From the NCBI GenBank assembly GCA_001931905.2, contig MSJI02000819.1:19063-83062 (forward strand): a DNA stretch of 64,000 nt, given 5' to 3'. Shown here one piece after another: positions 11,565 through 23,157 of this stretch. How positions within the stretch are numbered: the stretch's first letter is position 1; the number at the start of each line of letters is the position of its first letter. A program made the position numbers and the translations under genes. This stretch comes from Cladosporium sp. IMV 00045 (Eukaryota; Ascomycota; Dothideomycetes; Cladosporiales; Cladosporiaceae). The notes under the pieces are model-generated. The model was not told where the DNA came from. It searched no databases and saw only the letters and a list, made by a program, of their open reading frames with translations.

Positions 11565-14500
11565 TCAAGTCTTCACACCCCCCTTCTCCTCCCCCGGCCC
11601 CTGCAATAACTGAATACAATTCCCCAAAATCTCACTCGCGTCATGCAGCAGTTCCCACCTGGGCTCCTTAAAACACGCCCTCAGCAGCATCAACAGGCCC
11701 AAACACGAATTGCGATCGCGCAGAGCCTCCAAATCGTCCGGCGATTTGACGCCGCCCGCACGCGCCAAAAAGCGGCGCATATCGAGCACCTGGTCGTCGC
11801 GCGTGGCGAGCCGAGGCGTGTTGGACGGGAGTAAAGGGCCGTCGAGCGCGTAACCGTAGGACCACACGATCAGTGCCGCGAAGTACAGCACCCACGGCCG
11901 GTTGAGGAGGTAGTCGGCGCGGGCGCTGTAGGCGAATGTTGGGGCGGGGCGGGGTTGGTTCTGGTCTTGAGGTTGGGTGGGGTTCTGGGGCTGTTCGGTC
12001 TCCGGCACGAGGACTTCGCAGAGGAAGCTGAGGGCGTAGAAGACGGCGTCGCGGGCGCGGGCGCTCGGGGCCCAGGCCTCGCGCATGCGTTTTTGCACCA
12101 CGGCTCGGTCGGCGTCGGTCACGGCGCGGCCGAGCGCGCGCTCGCTGCCGGCGAAGATCGTGCAGTCGATCATGTCGACGTGCATGGCCATGTGGGCGAG
12201 GGAGTGCAGGCAAGTACGGGACTCGAAGACGGAGTCGCGGGTTTCCGGCGAGGTGCAGGTGGGAGTTGCGGAGCGGCGGTCGGATGTGCTGGGGTTGCAG
12301 AGTTGTAGCCAGTGGTCGTTCTTGGACAGGCTGTCATCGAAGTCGCGGCGCCAGTAGTCGAAGGCTCGTGTCAGGGGGGAGCGCCATTTCATTGAGTTTC
12401 CTAGGGCGTTGTTGACTCCAAGAGAGGTGATTTGCAGGTCGCGCTGGCTCATGTGCCAGCTGACGTTAAGCAGGCCCGCCATGAGAATCACGCGGCCGAA
12501 GGTGTTGGTGCGCACTTTGTGGCCGTTGAGGGTGCGGCGGAGACCTTCGAGGAAGGGCATGGGCTTGAAGCCGTTGGCTGCGAGACTTGCCTCAACCCGT
12601 TGGACTTCGTTGCCGCTTGTTGCTGCCCACAACGCCTCGTCGCAGGGTAAGGGCAATTTGATGTCGTGAGGTGCCATGACAGCCGAATGGCCAAAGAGCG
12701 TTGCATGCGTCGAGTCTATCACGAAAGCGGCGAAGGCTGCTCGTCTCGTGGCTTCGGCGGTGATCCATCTGTTCCAAGTTGCGTCCGGCGTGTTGACACC
12801 GCTGGTGTTAATGCTGCCGTCCGGACCAGGGGGTGTTCTTGTCGGATCGTTGGAGTGACCAGGTGACTCGATTGCACTTCTACCAATCAAGGAAGAACCT
12901 CTCCTCATTACTATTAGTGTCGTTGCGTGGTGTATGTGCGCACGCTCGTGTAAATTACGCGTGCTGTACATCTTCTCAAACATCTCTAAGAGCAGCATGG
13001 TTTGGAAGGTCCAGAGCTTTGCCGTGGGTCTGAACTCGACATCCTTGAAGACTTCCCACCTTACATGGTAGGCTAGGAAGGAAGACAACTCGGCGCATCT
13101 TTCCGTCAGCTCGACCTGATACAATCGTTCCAGGCAGCTTGCTCCGAGACACATCATCGCGATCAGCAGCAGATCGGGACACGTCTCTGGATTGAACGTC
13201 GGTCGATGGAGGATGGGCATTTGTTGATGTACGTGGGCCCAATAGCTGGCCAGGAAGGTCCGCTGCATTTTCAGACTCATCACGTGGTTCGGATCGTCGA
13301 AGCAGCCTTCCATGATTGCCTCTCTTGGCTTTCGATCTGGCAATTGCTCTGAATCGGTGAAGCGTTTGTTGATCAACTCGATCAGTCGAAGTCGTTTCTT
13401 TTCACTGACCGCGCTCTCCTTCATGGTGATGTCCAAGCCATCCGTGCCGGGAGAGCCCGGATCTGGCTTGCTGAAAGGTGTATCGGCTGGAGTGCCATTA
13501 GTCTCGAGCTTGGGTGGCGGCATGCTGTAATTATATGTCGGTTGTGGTATTTGTACAGGTTCAGGCCCAGGTGGCGAGGGAATGATGGATTCGGGTACCA
13601 TGCCAGCTGTGCCAAGCAAAGAAGCAAGGAAATCCTCATTAAGAGCAAGTGGCGGCGAGCGATTAAGCCCATATTCGTCGTTGAAGACAGGCAAGGTATA
13701 TGTGTTGGTGGACATGTCCATGAATGCCAGGCTGTCGCTCCTGCCATTGGCCATGGAATGTTGGTCGGCTGTGGTCATCGTTGGCGGCGTGAGGATCATT
13801 CCCCTGTCGCCGTTTTGGCCGCCATAGCTGGGTTGAAAACCAAACGGTGGCAACGGAGGAAGTGCGTTGTAGACATTTGGTGATCTGTAATTCGTGGAGG
13901 AAGGGGATGGGTACGTCTGCCCATATCCAGACCCGATTGGGAGAGGCGAGCTCGCAGGCATGTTTTGCATTGGCGTCAATGGCTCAAAATGCTGATTCGG
14001 GAAATGTCCGTTGTTTGGGAATGGCCGAGATCCGTATGAGGAATCATAGCTCATGCGACGCTCCGGTATGGTACTGGGTGGCATCATTGACGAATCGTAG
14101 CTCCCATTGACCGCGGAGTAAGAATGCCGCTGTCCACCATTGGCGACTTGTGGGTCTATAGACGGTCTCGTGTCGACGTGGACAGGGCCAGGATGTTGCA
14201 TGGCATGGCTGGAGTAGTCATTCGATGAATCATGTGAGCTTTGATGGTGGAGTGGCGGAGGGCCATAATAGTCATTCTGATTCTGCGTAGGCTGTTGCTG
14301 GTATGTGGCAGTCTCTATGGGCGATGCGCTGACGGTAGCTCGACCAGAAGGCGAAGAAGGTGCCGATACATTGGCGTCTCCGGTGTTGGTTTTGAAGGCG
14401 TCTTTTCGCTGCAGATGTGAGCCTTTGGCAGTGTGGCGCTCCTTATGCCTGGCGCAAAGATCGGCGCGGACGAAGTGTCGCTGACAGTCCGGGTGATCAC

Positions 14501-14884
14501 ATCGGTATATTTGTTTGGGGGTGTCTGTATATATAATCAATCAGTGAACAATACTCCAATGCCGTCCAGGGTGCCCTGTGTTGAACATGTACGGAGATGA
14601 AGCATCTTGACTCGGGAAAGTTTGGTGAACTTACGGTTGAGCTGATGTCGGTATAGATGTTCGAGCCGGGAGTATTTCTTGCCGCATCCAGGGTCGGGAC
14701 AGCCATATTTTTTGTCGCTCGTCTGGAGTTCCGTACGGCGTCTCTTCCTCCTGGGTCTCGAACCATTTGCTCTTTCATGCTCTTCGTCGATATCGTGCTC
14801 TTCCTCCTCATGCTTCAACCGCGCCTCGTCATCAGCGTCTCCGGCAGCCGGCGGGAGTCGTTTGGCTTCGACAGTACTGCCCAT
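11565..14884 (-). CDS. C2H2 zinc-finger transcription factor with fungal-specific regulatory domain
   Basis: Two exons (14884-14635 and 14524-11565) around a 110-bp intron (GTAAGT donor, ATACAG acceptor) give 1069 residues. Two tandem C2H2 fingers sit near the N-terminus: Cys62, Cys67, His80, His84 and Cys92, Cys97, His110, His114. The intron interrupts the codon of His84, so both fingers exist only in the spliced product. Before them is an acidic then basic segment with a likely nuclear signal (RRKRRR). Residues about 120-430 are Gln/Ser/Pro/Asn-rich and disordered, typical of activation regions. From about 440 on, the protein resembles the Fungal_trans domain: HRPTFNPETCPDLLLIAMMCLGA, then a LWTFQTMLLLEMFE helix and a WITAEATRRAAFAAFVID block. 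It is a nuclear DNA-binding regulator whose target pathway cannot be inferred from its neighbours. Confidence 0.93.
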
Positions 14885-17800
14885 GCTTGCGATCTATGAA
14901 GTGCGGTGCGAAGAGGATTGAAGGAAACCGGGGAGGTGTAGGGCTGCGTCGTGATGACAACGCTCTCGATGCAGGTGGAAGAAGACAGCATGCTCGTGTC
15001 CGGATTGGTGCTCGCGCGGCAATGGACAGGCAGCACAGGCGAGAAGGTCACAGAGATGGGTATGGACGGCGGTGGTAGAGCACGTGGCTTGTTGTCACGG
15101 CGTGCTGACAGAGTAATGGAATGATTGAGATTGGGAAGAGACATGCTACAAGAACAGCAAACACGCGTGTGCCTCGTCTCGTTCCCTCTTTCTGCGCCTG
15201 ACCAACGGGCAACGCACAAACACGCCGAGCAGGACACACTTTTTCTCACGCACCTGGTGAGGGAGTGGCAGAGAGAGAGAGAGTAAGGTAGGTAGACGAC
15301 CAGACCAGCTGCTGGGGCAGGGCCACGGCGTCGAGAGGGCTTACGAGCTTGGGGACGGCAGAACAGGCGAGTAAGTGATGGGATGTAGGGGTCTTCTGCA
15401 TGCAGATGGCGCAGCTACCACATACATCCACCACTTCTCCGCACTTCGAGCCGTTCACGGGGACGGAACACGGTCCACAGTGGCAGTGAGCAGCCAATTG
15501 ATCTGCAGGTTGCCGCCTCCCAAGCATCCAAGCACGCAAGTGATTGAACTATGGAACTGTCTTCCACGGCCCGGGCCTGGGTTTGGCATCGAAGGGTGCC
15601 GTGATCGTTTGGCTACTCGCTCGGATGTCGTGTGTGGATGCGCTCCTTCCAAACTATATCTCCCATGGACCATGAGACGTCGTCGAATACCTGTGTCGAT
15701 GATGGTGGTGCTAGTGCTAGTGTTGGTGTTGTGGTTTATGGTGGTGGTGGTGGACTGACTATTACTGACTCATCACACAGGCTGACATGTCCGAAACCAG
15801 GCAGTGCCATAGTCCCCTGCCCTTAACTGGACACACTGTCGATCGATTACTCGTGAAGGACGATACTATGGCGGAAGCCTGTCCATAGATGGGGGTTCAT
15901 CACGTACATAGCCCTGCCTTGTCCTGCCTGCGACCGTTTCGTCTGACGAAAAGCCCATGCACATCGCTGACGCCTACAATTACTCGTGCCATGCCAGGAC
16001 GGTAACGGCGATGCGGCGAGAACGGGCTGTGACTGGAGGGATCATGGCACACTACCACTCGCACTATAGTATCCAGATGGCCCATCCTCGTACGTACATT
16101 CGGGGCAGAGTCGTCGTAGCCAGGTTTGCGTATGCTCGCTTGTGAGTCCGAGAAAATCCTTCCTGCTGCACGCGCATCTCCCAAGACCGTCTTGACGTGA
16201 TCCGATCGAGTTGCGGCATGGTGAATTGAGTAGTAGTCCCAGCAACACGGGAACATGCAGCGAATGTCCCGATGGGCTTACCAGGAAGAAGCATCCATGT
16301 GTTTCTCCTCATCTTCTCCTGCCAGCTTTCCAGCTCGCCTCGAGGCGCGGGGCAAGAAATGGGTGCATGATCGCAAGCCACTCGCCATGCACTCTCCTGC
16401 GTGCCGCGTCCACCATCTGCAGCATGGCAATTTCCTTCCACCACTTCGGCCATGGCGACACGAGAACCCCTCGTGTATACTCTGTAGACCGTAGCAGCTG
16501 TTCCTCGCAGGCACCGGAAAATGAGACAGTCGCACAAATTGACACAATCACCTTGCAATCCATGACAGCTTTCATCCAGGAACATGGACGTCTTGAAAGA
16601 CAGCCGCATATCTACGAATCTTGCCCTACTCATCACCATCACCATTCTCTTGGCCCTGCCGGTACCTCAGCATGCCTCAGCATGTCCGCCCCAATAGAAT
16701 CTCGAGATACCTTACCGACACCAAATTCCCTAGCCTCGCTTCTCGCCTCTCGCCGAAACCCCAGTCCATCACTTAGCGAGACTAGTCTTCCAATCTCGCA
16801 ACACCCTTCTTCCCTCCATACATCCCAGCAGACACCCGACCAACCAATCCGCAGCCTTATTTTCTCGACGACCTCGAATCACTCGCCTCAAAGTGGGGCG
16901 ACCACCGAACCAACCAACGCCTTCTGCGGCTTGCAAGTTGCATGCATACACAGCAGCATCCATCTCGAGTCTCCACTCTCACCTCCCACCCATGCCACCT
17001 CCCCTCTCACGGCTGACCATGGGTCATCTGGGGATGCATGCACGGCGGCTGCGGCGCGTCTAGCTCAGCGAGAAGTCTCACAATACGGCACCCATCTGCC
17101 GCTCCTCTCTTGGGTCTAATGCGCGATGTTGAAGCCATGATCGCTGTCGGCCGAGGACGACGTCCCAAGCCTTCCCTCTCTCTTCCCTTCATCTCGAGTC
17201 ATGAAATCCAAAATGCGCTCAGCTGCACGATCGAAAAGGCGAAGGCACGCCATGACGATCGGATGCCCGTCTCATGCAGCACCAACGATCAAAGCACATC
17301 GATCCGACTTGGTATGTTTCTCGGAAAATACCAAGCGAAGACTTTGATGACCTGGCCTTCGGAGCATGAATGCAAGTTTATGAACTTTCCTGAAACAGGC
17401 CGTGAGATGGGCAAGAGTGACGCCTCATCCCCTGCTTCTGGCCCGGAGGGAACCCCCTCCTCGGATACTCTGGTTGTTTATTTGTTCGATGCACCTGGGA
17501 TTCAGCACCTGGAATTCTTTCGCTTGAGGGACTGGGAAGGACAGATCGGGTAATTCGAGGTATGGATGTGTTGTTTTGTGGTGATCCGGGGGTTGAAGGA
17601 TTGGTGAGGTTTGTGATGGGAAACGGAATTGCCATACCTATTGACTTTGCGATTCCGAGGAGGATTGCAAGACTTTCGAAACGTGGTCATGGAGAAGAGG
17701 TGAAAATGCCGATGCACATTGCTTCCCTGCCTTGATTCGTTCACGATCATCAAAAAGCAAAGCAAATCAGTTGGAAACCTGCCCACGCGCTTTCTCCTCC

Positions 17801-18167
17801 ATCATGTCCATCCCCAACTAATAACCCTCCCTATACCCCAGTCCCCCCCATCAAAACACCAGAAAATCTAAACACTAGACAGAAGACTCTAGAGAAACAG
17901 CAAACCAACAAACCAGAAAAGAACACATACACCCACTCAATCCCCAAACCCCCCTCCCAGCCCAAAACAGAACCCCATCCCTCAATGCTGACACACCCCC
18001 AATCAATCAACCACTAACTAACCAACCCTCCCTCCCCATTCCCCAAACCACCCACCACCCACCACAAAAACTCGCCTCCCATCGGACCCCAACCCAAATC
18101 CATCCGCCCTCGTATTCCCAAGCACCCGGCGCACGCATCATCACCATCACTCAATCAGCATAAATCG
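14885..18167. other. Long intergenic stretch with simple repeats, no firm gene
   Basis: The 5' leader and promoter of the regulator lie next to 14885. A GA run (15271-15283) and a TGG-rich patch (15736-15756) are simple repeats. A 300-codon plus-strand frame (16211-17119) is open but has no proper ATG at its start, is Ser/Thr/His low-complexity and conflicts with other frames, so it is not called. From about 17800 to 18170 the plus strand is strongly C/A-rich and looks like the antisense of a U/G-rich 3' UTR belonging to the small minus-strand unit next to it. Confidence 0.4.
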
Positions 18168-18422
18168 TCAATCACATGCCCCTCGCTTAGCGGAGCTTGC
18201 TGACAAGCCTGACATGCCGTCTACTGCAGAATTGTCGGTTTGAGCCGTGGCGTTGGGAATTCGGTTGGGCTGGCTGACGATGTCGGCTGCGATGGGAAGG
18301 GCTGGCGATGTCGGGTCTGTGGTTGATTGATTGCCAATTCGGATGATTGATTGATTTGCAGCACTCAGTTGATTGATTGGGCTTGTTTGGGGGGATCGCG
18401 GAAGGGGGAGTCGCTGGGGCAT
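18168..18422 (-). CDS. Small unknown protein, 84 aa (tentative)
   Basis: An 84-codon frame whose ATG at 18422 has a good context (GCGAAAATG) and is preceded on the sense strand by a long C/T- and C/A-rich leader, while the sense sequence beyond the stop is T/G-rich. This skew is what transcribed fungal units often show. The peptide is Ser/Gln/Asn/Pro-rich, with repeated NQS units made by AATCAATCA repeats, and ends in a Ser/Ala stretch with KRGACD. No signal peptide, membrane segment or known domain is seen. A GTAAGC donor on the same strand near 18706 hints at an upstream UTR intron. It may equally be a short frame in a noncoding RNA. Confidence 0.35.
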   Translation of the reverse strand: MPQRLPLPRSPQTSPINQLSAANQSIIRIGNQSTTDPTSPALPIAADIVSQPNRIPNATAQTDNSAVDGMSGLSASSAKRGACD

Positions 18423-19140
18423 TTTCGCTATTTGGAAGGAGAGAAAGGCAGGGAGGGATGGAGGGTTCTAGATCTTTTGGGGTTGGGTTTTCTTGGGGGT
18501 TTGTTTTGGCTTTGGGGATTTGGGATTTGGGGTCTTTGGGAGGGGTTGCTGGCTATGCGGCTGTAATATACTTGAGGTGCCTTGCTCTCTTGGGAGTTTG
18601 AGTCTTTCTTTTTTTTTTTTTGATTGGAGGGTTTGGAAGGGTTTATTGGTTTGTTTGGTAATCTAGGTTCTTCGATTTTGGGGAGGGTTGTTGTGCTTAC
18701 TCAGCCGAGAGGTGGAGTGGGTTGGCCGCTTCTTGCGCTCCGTGCTGGAGCGTTTTGGTAAGTGAATTTGCTTGATACGTTCTTTTCGTGTATGTCTGTC
18801 TGTTCGGGTTGTCTCTCTTTCTAAATTCTGCCTTGTGTGCAAGTAATGCATTTCTTCCTAGCCTCTGCGCATCCAGAGTGCAAGTGGCGGACAATTTCCT
18901 CGCTGGATTTGGCTGTTTCCAACACCTGCGCTCATGATGCCTGCTCAATGCACTGCGTGATTCATTATGCTTCGTGACCTTCCCGTCCCGTGACTAGACT
19001 TCCTCTCCACGAAATGCCGGATTTGACCATGTATCCAGTGCGATGTGCCATGATGTGGACATCCTCCCTCGCATCTGTGGTGCACAGGCTTCTGATATTC
19101 AAGCAGAACGAATACTGACTCGAAAATCCTCACCTCCCTC
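18423..19140. other. Probable leader/promoter region of the small minus-strand unit
   Basis: The plus strand is G/T-rich from about 18430 to 18660, including a 13-T run at 18609-18621. In minus-strand sense this is a C/A-rich leader. An additional 83-codon minus frame (18948-18697) ends next to a GTAAGC donor but has no recognisable content. Confidence 0.35.
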
Positions 19141-20033
19141 TCACTCCTTGCTACCATTCGCCTCCTCCTTCTTCACCCCATAATACTGATTCTGCTCCTC
19201 CACCTTCTCGCCCTCAACATCCCCCATCCAAGTAGCCTTAATCCCCTTCTCCTTCCAAAACGCCTCCCTCTCCTTCAACACCCCCTGCGCCCACTCCCTC
19301 ACCTCCGGCAGTTGCACCTTCGCCGCGACACGCGAAAACTCGCCCAAATCCAACCTCCCCTCCGCGCCCCTCTCATACTCCACCATCTGCAGCAAAAGCT
19401 CCATCTTATCCACATCGTGCACGAAGTGCGCCTCCAGCGTCTCGTCCAGCTCATACTCCCACCAGACCTTCTTGATCTCCTCGCCCTGCAGACCTCCACC
19501 AACCTTGCCCAGCAGCTGCTCGCAGAAATAGTCCATCGTCTCCGCCTCGCGCCGGCTTTTTTCGGATTTCGCGATCCGGTCCATCGGCGTGATGTCGCCG
19601 ACCAGCGCCTCGGCCATGTCGTGCACGAGCGCCATGCGCGTGCAGCGGGACAGGTCGAGTTTGGCGGCCAGGGTTGGTGGGCAGAGCAGGGTGATGATCG
19701 CCATGCGGTACATGTGGTCGCCGATCGATTCGCCGTGCGTGATGTCGAAGCGGCGCCAGCCTTCGCGCTTGGTGGTCTTCAGGCGCTCGAGCATGTGGAA
19801 GAAGGGAATGGGGGAGGCGGTTTGAGGTTCGGGGCGGTGGGGGAGGGTGCTCAGGACTGTGATGGGGAGTGTTTGTTAGTGGGGTTTGTTTCTAGGTGTG
19901 GCGGACTGTGAGCCTGCTATCTTGACGTACCGGTTTCGGGCGTCCAGTGTTCATTTTCGGCGGTGCGAGGGGTGAGGATGCCGGAGGTGGGCGCGGCGGG
20001 CGCGTTGGTCTCGGGTGCTTCTTCGAGAGTCAT
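19141..20033 (-). CDS. HD-domain 5'-deoxynucleotidase (HDDC2/YGK1 type)
   Basis: Exons 20033-19931 and 19856-19141 flank a 74-bp intron (GTACGT donor, ATCACAG acceptor) and encode 272 residues. HDDC2-type enzymes dephosphorylate deoxynucleoside 5'-monophosphates using a divalent metal held by the HD motif. Visible ligand candidates are His82 in SIGDHMYRMA, the His113-Asp114 pair in ALVHDMAEALVGDITP (a block diagnostic of this subfamily), and Asp182/Asp184 in the HDVDKMELLLQ helix. The first 55 residues, mostly from exon 1, are Pro/Ala/Thr-rich and variable. The C-terminal 40 residues are charged. The ATG at 20033 is the first in frame with exon 2 after splicing. The gene is transcribed away from the HAUS6-like gene, with about 600 bp between them. 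Confidence 0.93.
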
Positions 20034-20637
20034 GGTGGTGTTGGTGTGGTTTTCTTGCGGTTTTGGTTGAGGTTGAGATGAGGATGGTGGGATGAGGAGA
20101 TTTATAGATTGGGTTTATCTGTCGCAGCAGTGGACGCTGATTGAGGTGGTGAGAGCCAAAGCAAACAAGTCTCACTCAGACAAAAAGAGTAGTGACAAAC
20201 AAGACTGTTTCAATACAGCAAACGCGTGAGGTGTTGTTATCGCAGATAGTGTTTGCAGTTTGGCTTTTCTCAGTCCCGCAGTGGTGGATCGGTTGATATT
20301 TACTTTTAGGCTTTGGTTCAAGCCGCGGGGAGGTGGGAGGCAGGTGGCATGCTCTGGGGTTGCCCTTGAATTCTTTCGGCCATTAATCCCCGGCTGCTAT
20401 AGCCTTAGGCTGGAGTAAACACAGCTCTGTTATGGCCTGTTATTGCACTAAACACCTCTCCACCTCATATATCAACTCACCACTATGCGCCCAACAACAG
20501 GGGGATCTGCCCATTGATGCGTGTCCCGCGAGAATAAAAACACTACATATTTGAGACGTGAAGACTTGAATCCTTTCTTCTTCTCCATCTCTCATCACAA
20601 TCACAGGCCTTGCAATCACATCACCTGTTCCTCAAAC
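20034..20637. promoter_or_regulatory. Bidirectional promoter region between HD-domain gene and HAUS6-like gene
   Basis: A 604-bp divergent intergenic region. The side next to 20638 has a C/T-rich leader (about 20570-20635) and a CATATATC element near 20466. No other gene is seen. Any shared regulation is inferred only from geometry. Confidence 0.45.
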
Positions 20638-23157
20638 ATGATGATTGATCCACCACCTCTCAACACCAACGCCGCCAAAGGCTCCTACGCCACTGTGCAA
20701 GCAACACAACACAAACGCACCAAATCCACCCAGCAAGCTCCTGCCGGTCCTCACCTCCCCAATCTCTTCCTCACCAACCTCCGCCTGCTCAACCTCGACC
20801 TCCTCCCCGACTGGCCCTCAATCACACCCTCCACCTTCTCCAACATCGACGCTCGAGCACGCATCAAAGCCGCAGAATGGACCCTGTACCAGCTCTTCCG
20901 CCTCTACGACCCAGCCCTGGCAGCCGACAAGCTGCAGCCTTTCTTCCCACCGCTCGAGCCGCTGCAGAGCATCAACCTCCGCGCAGCCTTGTACCGCTGC
21001 TTGGACGGACTGAAGAAAAATGGCGTGCTGGGTCGCGAGGCTGTTTTGAGGAAGACCATGCTGGACGAATGCTCGGGTGACAAGTTCTGGGAGGTCTGCG
21101 TTATCTTCGCAGCCGTCGTGCTTCGCAAGAGGACGCTCGCCAGGAAGGCGAGGCATGCTCATCCCAGGCCTGTTGCGCAGGTCGTGGGCTGTGCGCCGGG
21201 TATGAGCAAGTCTGAGAGGGAGATTCTGATGCCCTTGCTTGTCGCTCACAAGGCTTCTTTGGGAAGGACTTTGGCTGAGAGGCAGAAGCTTGGTGAGGAG
21301 TTCGCACAATTAGAGGGTGTTTTGAGAGAGAAGGAGGCGGACTTGGCCAGACGAAAGGATCAGTTGAGACGTCATGGCAAGAATGAAGTTGTTGAGAAGC
21401 GATTGGAAGGTTTCCGTCCGATGGAGGATACCCTGCGGAAGAACTGGGTTGGTGACGACGGTCTCAAAGAAGCTATACTCTCGGGCGGCAGCGCTGCAAA
21501 TGGCGATCGTGTCCTCGTACAGCCCACGGAAGCATTGTTCGATCGTAACTTTGCCTCGAAACAAGCAGACGGTGCAGAGACAGACTCTGATATCACACAA
21601 GACATCGAAGTGAAAGCCAGAGGTCAAGGCTTGCGACTCAAACGTTGGCAAGCCTTGTATGATCGTTTGCAGGGTGCGAGACCGACTCCTCCCGCTGCTG
21701 AGGAGGCCAGGGCGAGAGCAGGCTCTGTCGCCATTCGTTTCGACAAGCATACCGATCTCACAGTAGCCGATACTAAGCAGCAACGCGGTGGTGCGTCTCC
21801 AGTCAGAAGTCAGCATTCGCGTGCCGCATCAGCGTGTGTCTCGGGCTACGACAACATCCTCGCAGCTATGAGAGAGGATCTCCGCCGCGCACAAAGCACA
21901 CGCCGGAATGGAAATGCGAGCCAGGAGGATTCAAGGCACGGTCGTTCAGCTTCCGACGCCGTCACTGGGGCGTATCGTCCTTCTTCCCGTCAGAACTCTG
22001 CTCATTCTCGTCAACACTCGAGGTCGCCTTCGTTACAGTACTCGCCCTCTCAAAGCCCTGCACCGTTCCGCCCTGGTATGAGCAGGCGCATCTCTTCAAG
22101 ATCGCGTTCGTACCAGCAGCCCAAGGTTATTTCCCAGCGTGGCCCGATTCCTCTCAAGACTGAGCTCTTCTCGCCATTGAAGACGGCCCGCCCAGGCAAC
22201 GAAAGCCCATTGTCTTCTTCGACGTCTCGGCCTGGCTCTGCTCTTCCGACTCCTCTCGAGGAAGATGGCCCCGAGTTCGACGTTGACACTTCCATGGCCC
22301 ACAACGAGATCCCTCCAATCAGTCGACATGCACCACCCTCTCGCCCTCTCCCCGCCCTGCCATCACCGCGAGAGGAACAGAGCGAATTCACAACTAGCAT
22401 TGACGGCAGACTCGGCGGGCTAAACATCAGCGAAGACATCGACACCACGCCCAAAGTCGACAGCGCCCACAGCTTTGCCCTCCCAGCCAAATCCGCCTCC
22501 CCCATCAACCTCGACCCATCTAAATCCGCCACGCAAAACAACACCTCAGACTTCCCCCGCCCCTCCCTAGCCGACCGCACCCGCCAATCCATCGCCTGGA
22601 CCAGCGCCGACAACACGCGCAACATCATCCCCTCTTCCGCCGCAGCCGCAAGCGCAGGCGCAGGAGACGCAGACTCCCCTTTCATCAACACGGAATCCTT
22701 CCCCCTCCCCCCCTCCAACATCACCCGCTCGCCCCTCCCCGCTTCCCCACCACCGCCAACGCGCACCCTAAGCCTCGCCGACCGCACCCGCCAATCCATC
22801 TCGTCCTTCTCCCCTCCCACCTCCGTCTACCAGCGCACGCCCAAACACTCCCGCTCGCGCACCGACGTCGCGCAGACGCCGACGATCCAGCACCCCAAGC
22901 CAAGGCGCTCGCATTCGGATGATTTGCGCCAGCAGCAGGGCGATGACGAGAGCGGGGAGGGAAGTGCGATGAGCCGATCGGTCACGCCGCGCGATCAGCT
23001 CATGCAGGCTACGGAGTATGATTCCGTGTTTAAGAGCCGGCCGCGCGTGGCGCACAGTCCCGTTTTGAGCCCGAGTTCTGGCGCGACGGGGTTGGAGGAT
23101 TTGGGTATGATGGGCGACGCGTTGGGGGAGTTGGGGAGTTCGCCTTTGAGGAGGTAG
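20638..23157 (+). CDS. HAUS6: HAUS augmin-like complex subunit 6 N-terminal-domain protein
   Basis: Single-exon gene of 839 residues from the ATG at 20638, with a second in-frame ATG immediately after. The frame extends upstream only through a non-ATG codon, so this start is chosen. Residues about 45-260 match the HAUS6 N-terminal domain: FLTNLRLLNLDLLPDWP, then an AAEWTLYQLFRLYDP helix, a LQSINLRAALYRCLDGLKK helix and a DKFWEVCVIFAAVVLRK segment. Augmin nucleates microtubules from the sides of spindle microtubules. A coiled-coil region follows (about 225-290, rich in ERQKLGEEF and REKEADLARRK heptads). From about 390 to the end the protein is Ser/Pro/Arg-rich and disordered, with two near-identical LADRTRQSI motifs in DRTRQS contexts. 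Presence of augmin in filamentous fungi is known; the function here is by family only. Confidence 0.9.
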   Translation: MMIDPPPLNTNAAKGSYATVQATQHKRTKSTQQAPAGPHLPNLFLTNLRLLNLDLLPDWPSITPSTFSNIDARARIKAAEWTLYQLFRLYDPALAADKLQPFFPPLEPLQSINLRAALYRCLDGLKKNGVLGREAVLRKTMLDECSGDKFWEVCVIFAAVVLRKRTLARKARHAHPRPVAQVVGCAPGMSKSEREILMPLLVAHKASLGRTLAERQKLGEEFAQLEGVLREKEADLARRKDQLRRHGKNEVVEKRLEGFRPMEDTLRKNWVGDDGLKEAILSGGSAANGDRVLVQPTEALFDRNFASKQADGAETDSDITQDIEVKARGQGLRLKRWQALYDRLQGARPTPPAAEEARARAGSVAIRFDKHTDLTVADTKQQRGGASPVRSQHSRAASACVSGYDNILAAMREDLRRAQSTRRNGNASQEDSRHGRSASDAVTGAYRPSSRQNSAHSRQHSRSPSLQYSPSQSPAPFRPGMSRRISSRSRSYQQPKVISQRGPIPLKTELFSPLKTARPGNESPLSSSTSRPGSALPTPLEEDGPEFDVDTSMAHNEIPPISRHAPPSRPLPALPSPREEQSEFTTSIDGRLGGLNISEDIDTTPKVDSAHSFALPAKSASPINLDPSKSATQNNTSDFPRPSLADRTRQSIAWTSADNTRNIIPSSAAAASAGAGDADSPFINTESFPLPPSNITRSPLPASPPPPTRTLSLADRTRQSISSFSPPTSVYQRTPKHSRSRTDVAQTPTIQHPKPRRSHSDDLRQQQGDDESGEGSAMSRSVTPRDQLMQATEYDSVFKSRPRVAHSPVLSPSSGATGLEDLGMMGDALGELGSSPLRR

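Noticed and set aside
16211..17119. Long plus-strand Ser/Thr/His-rich frame
   Set aside because: It begins at a non-ATG codon, is low complexity, conflicts with other open frames and shows no splice partner.
22050..22820. 256-codon minus-strand frame within the HAUS6-like gene
   Set aside because: Gly/Arg/Ser-rich reverse reading of the disordered C-terminal half; no start context or motif.
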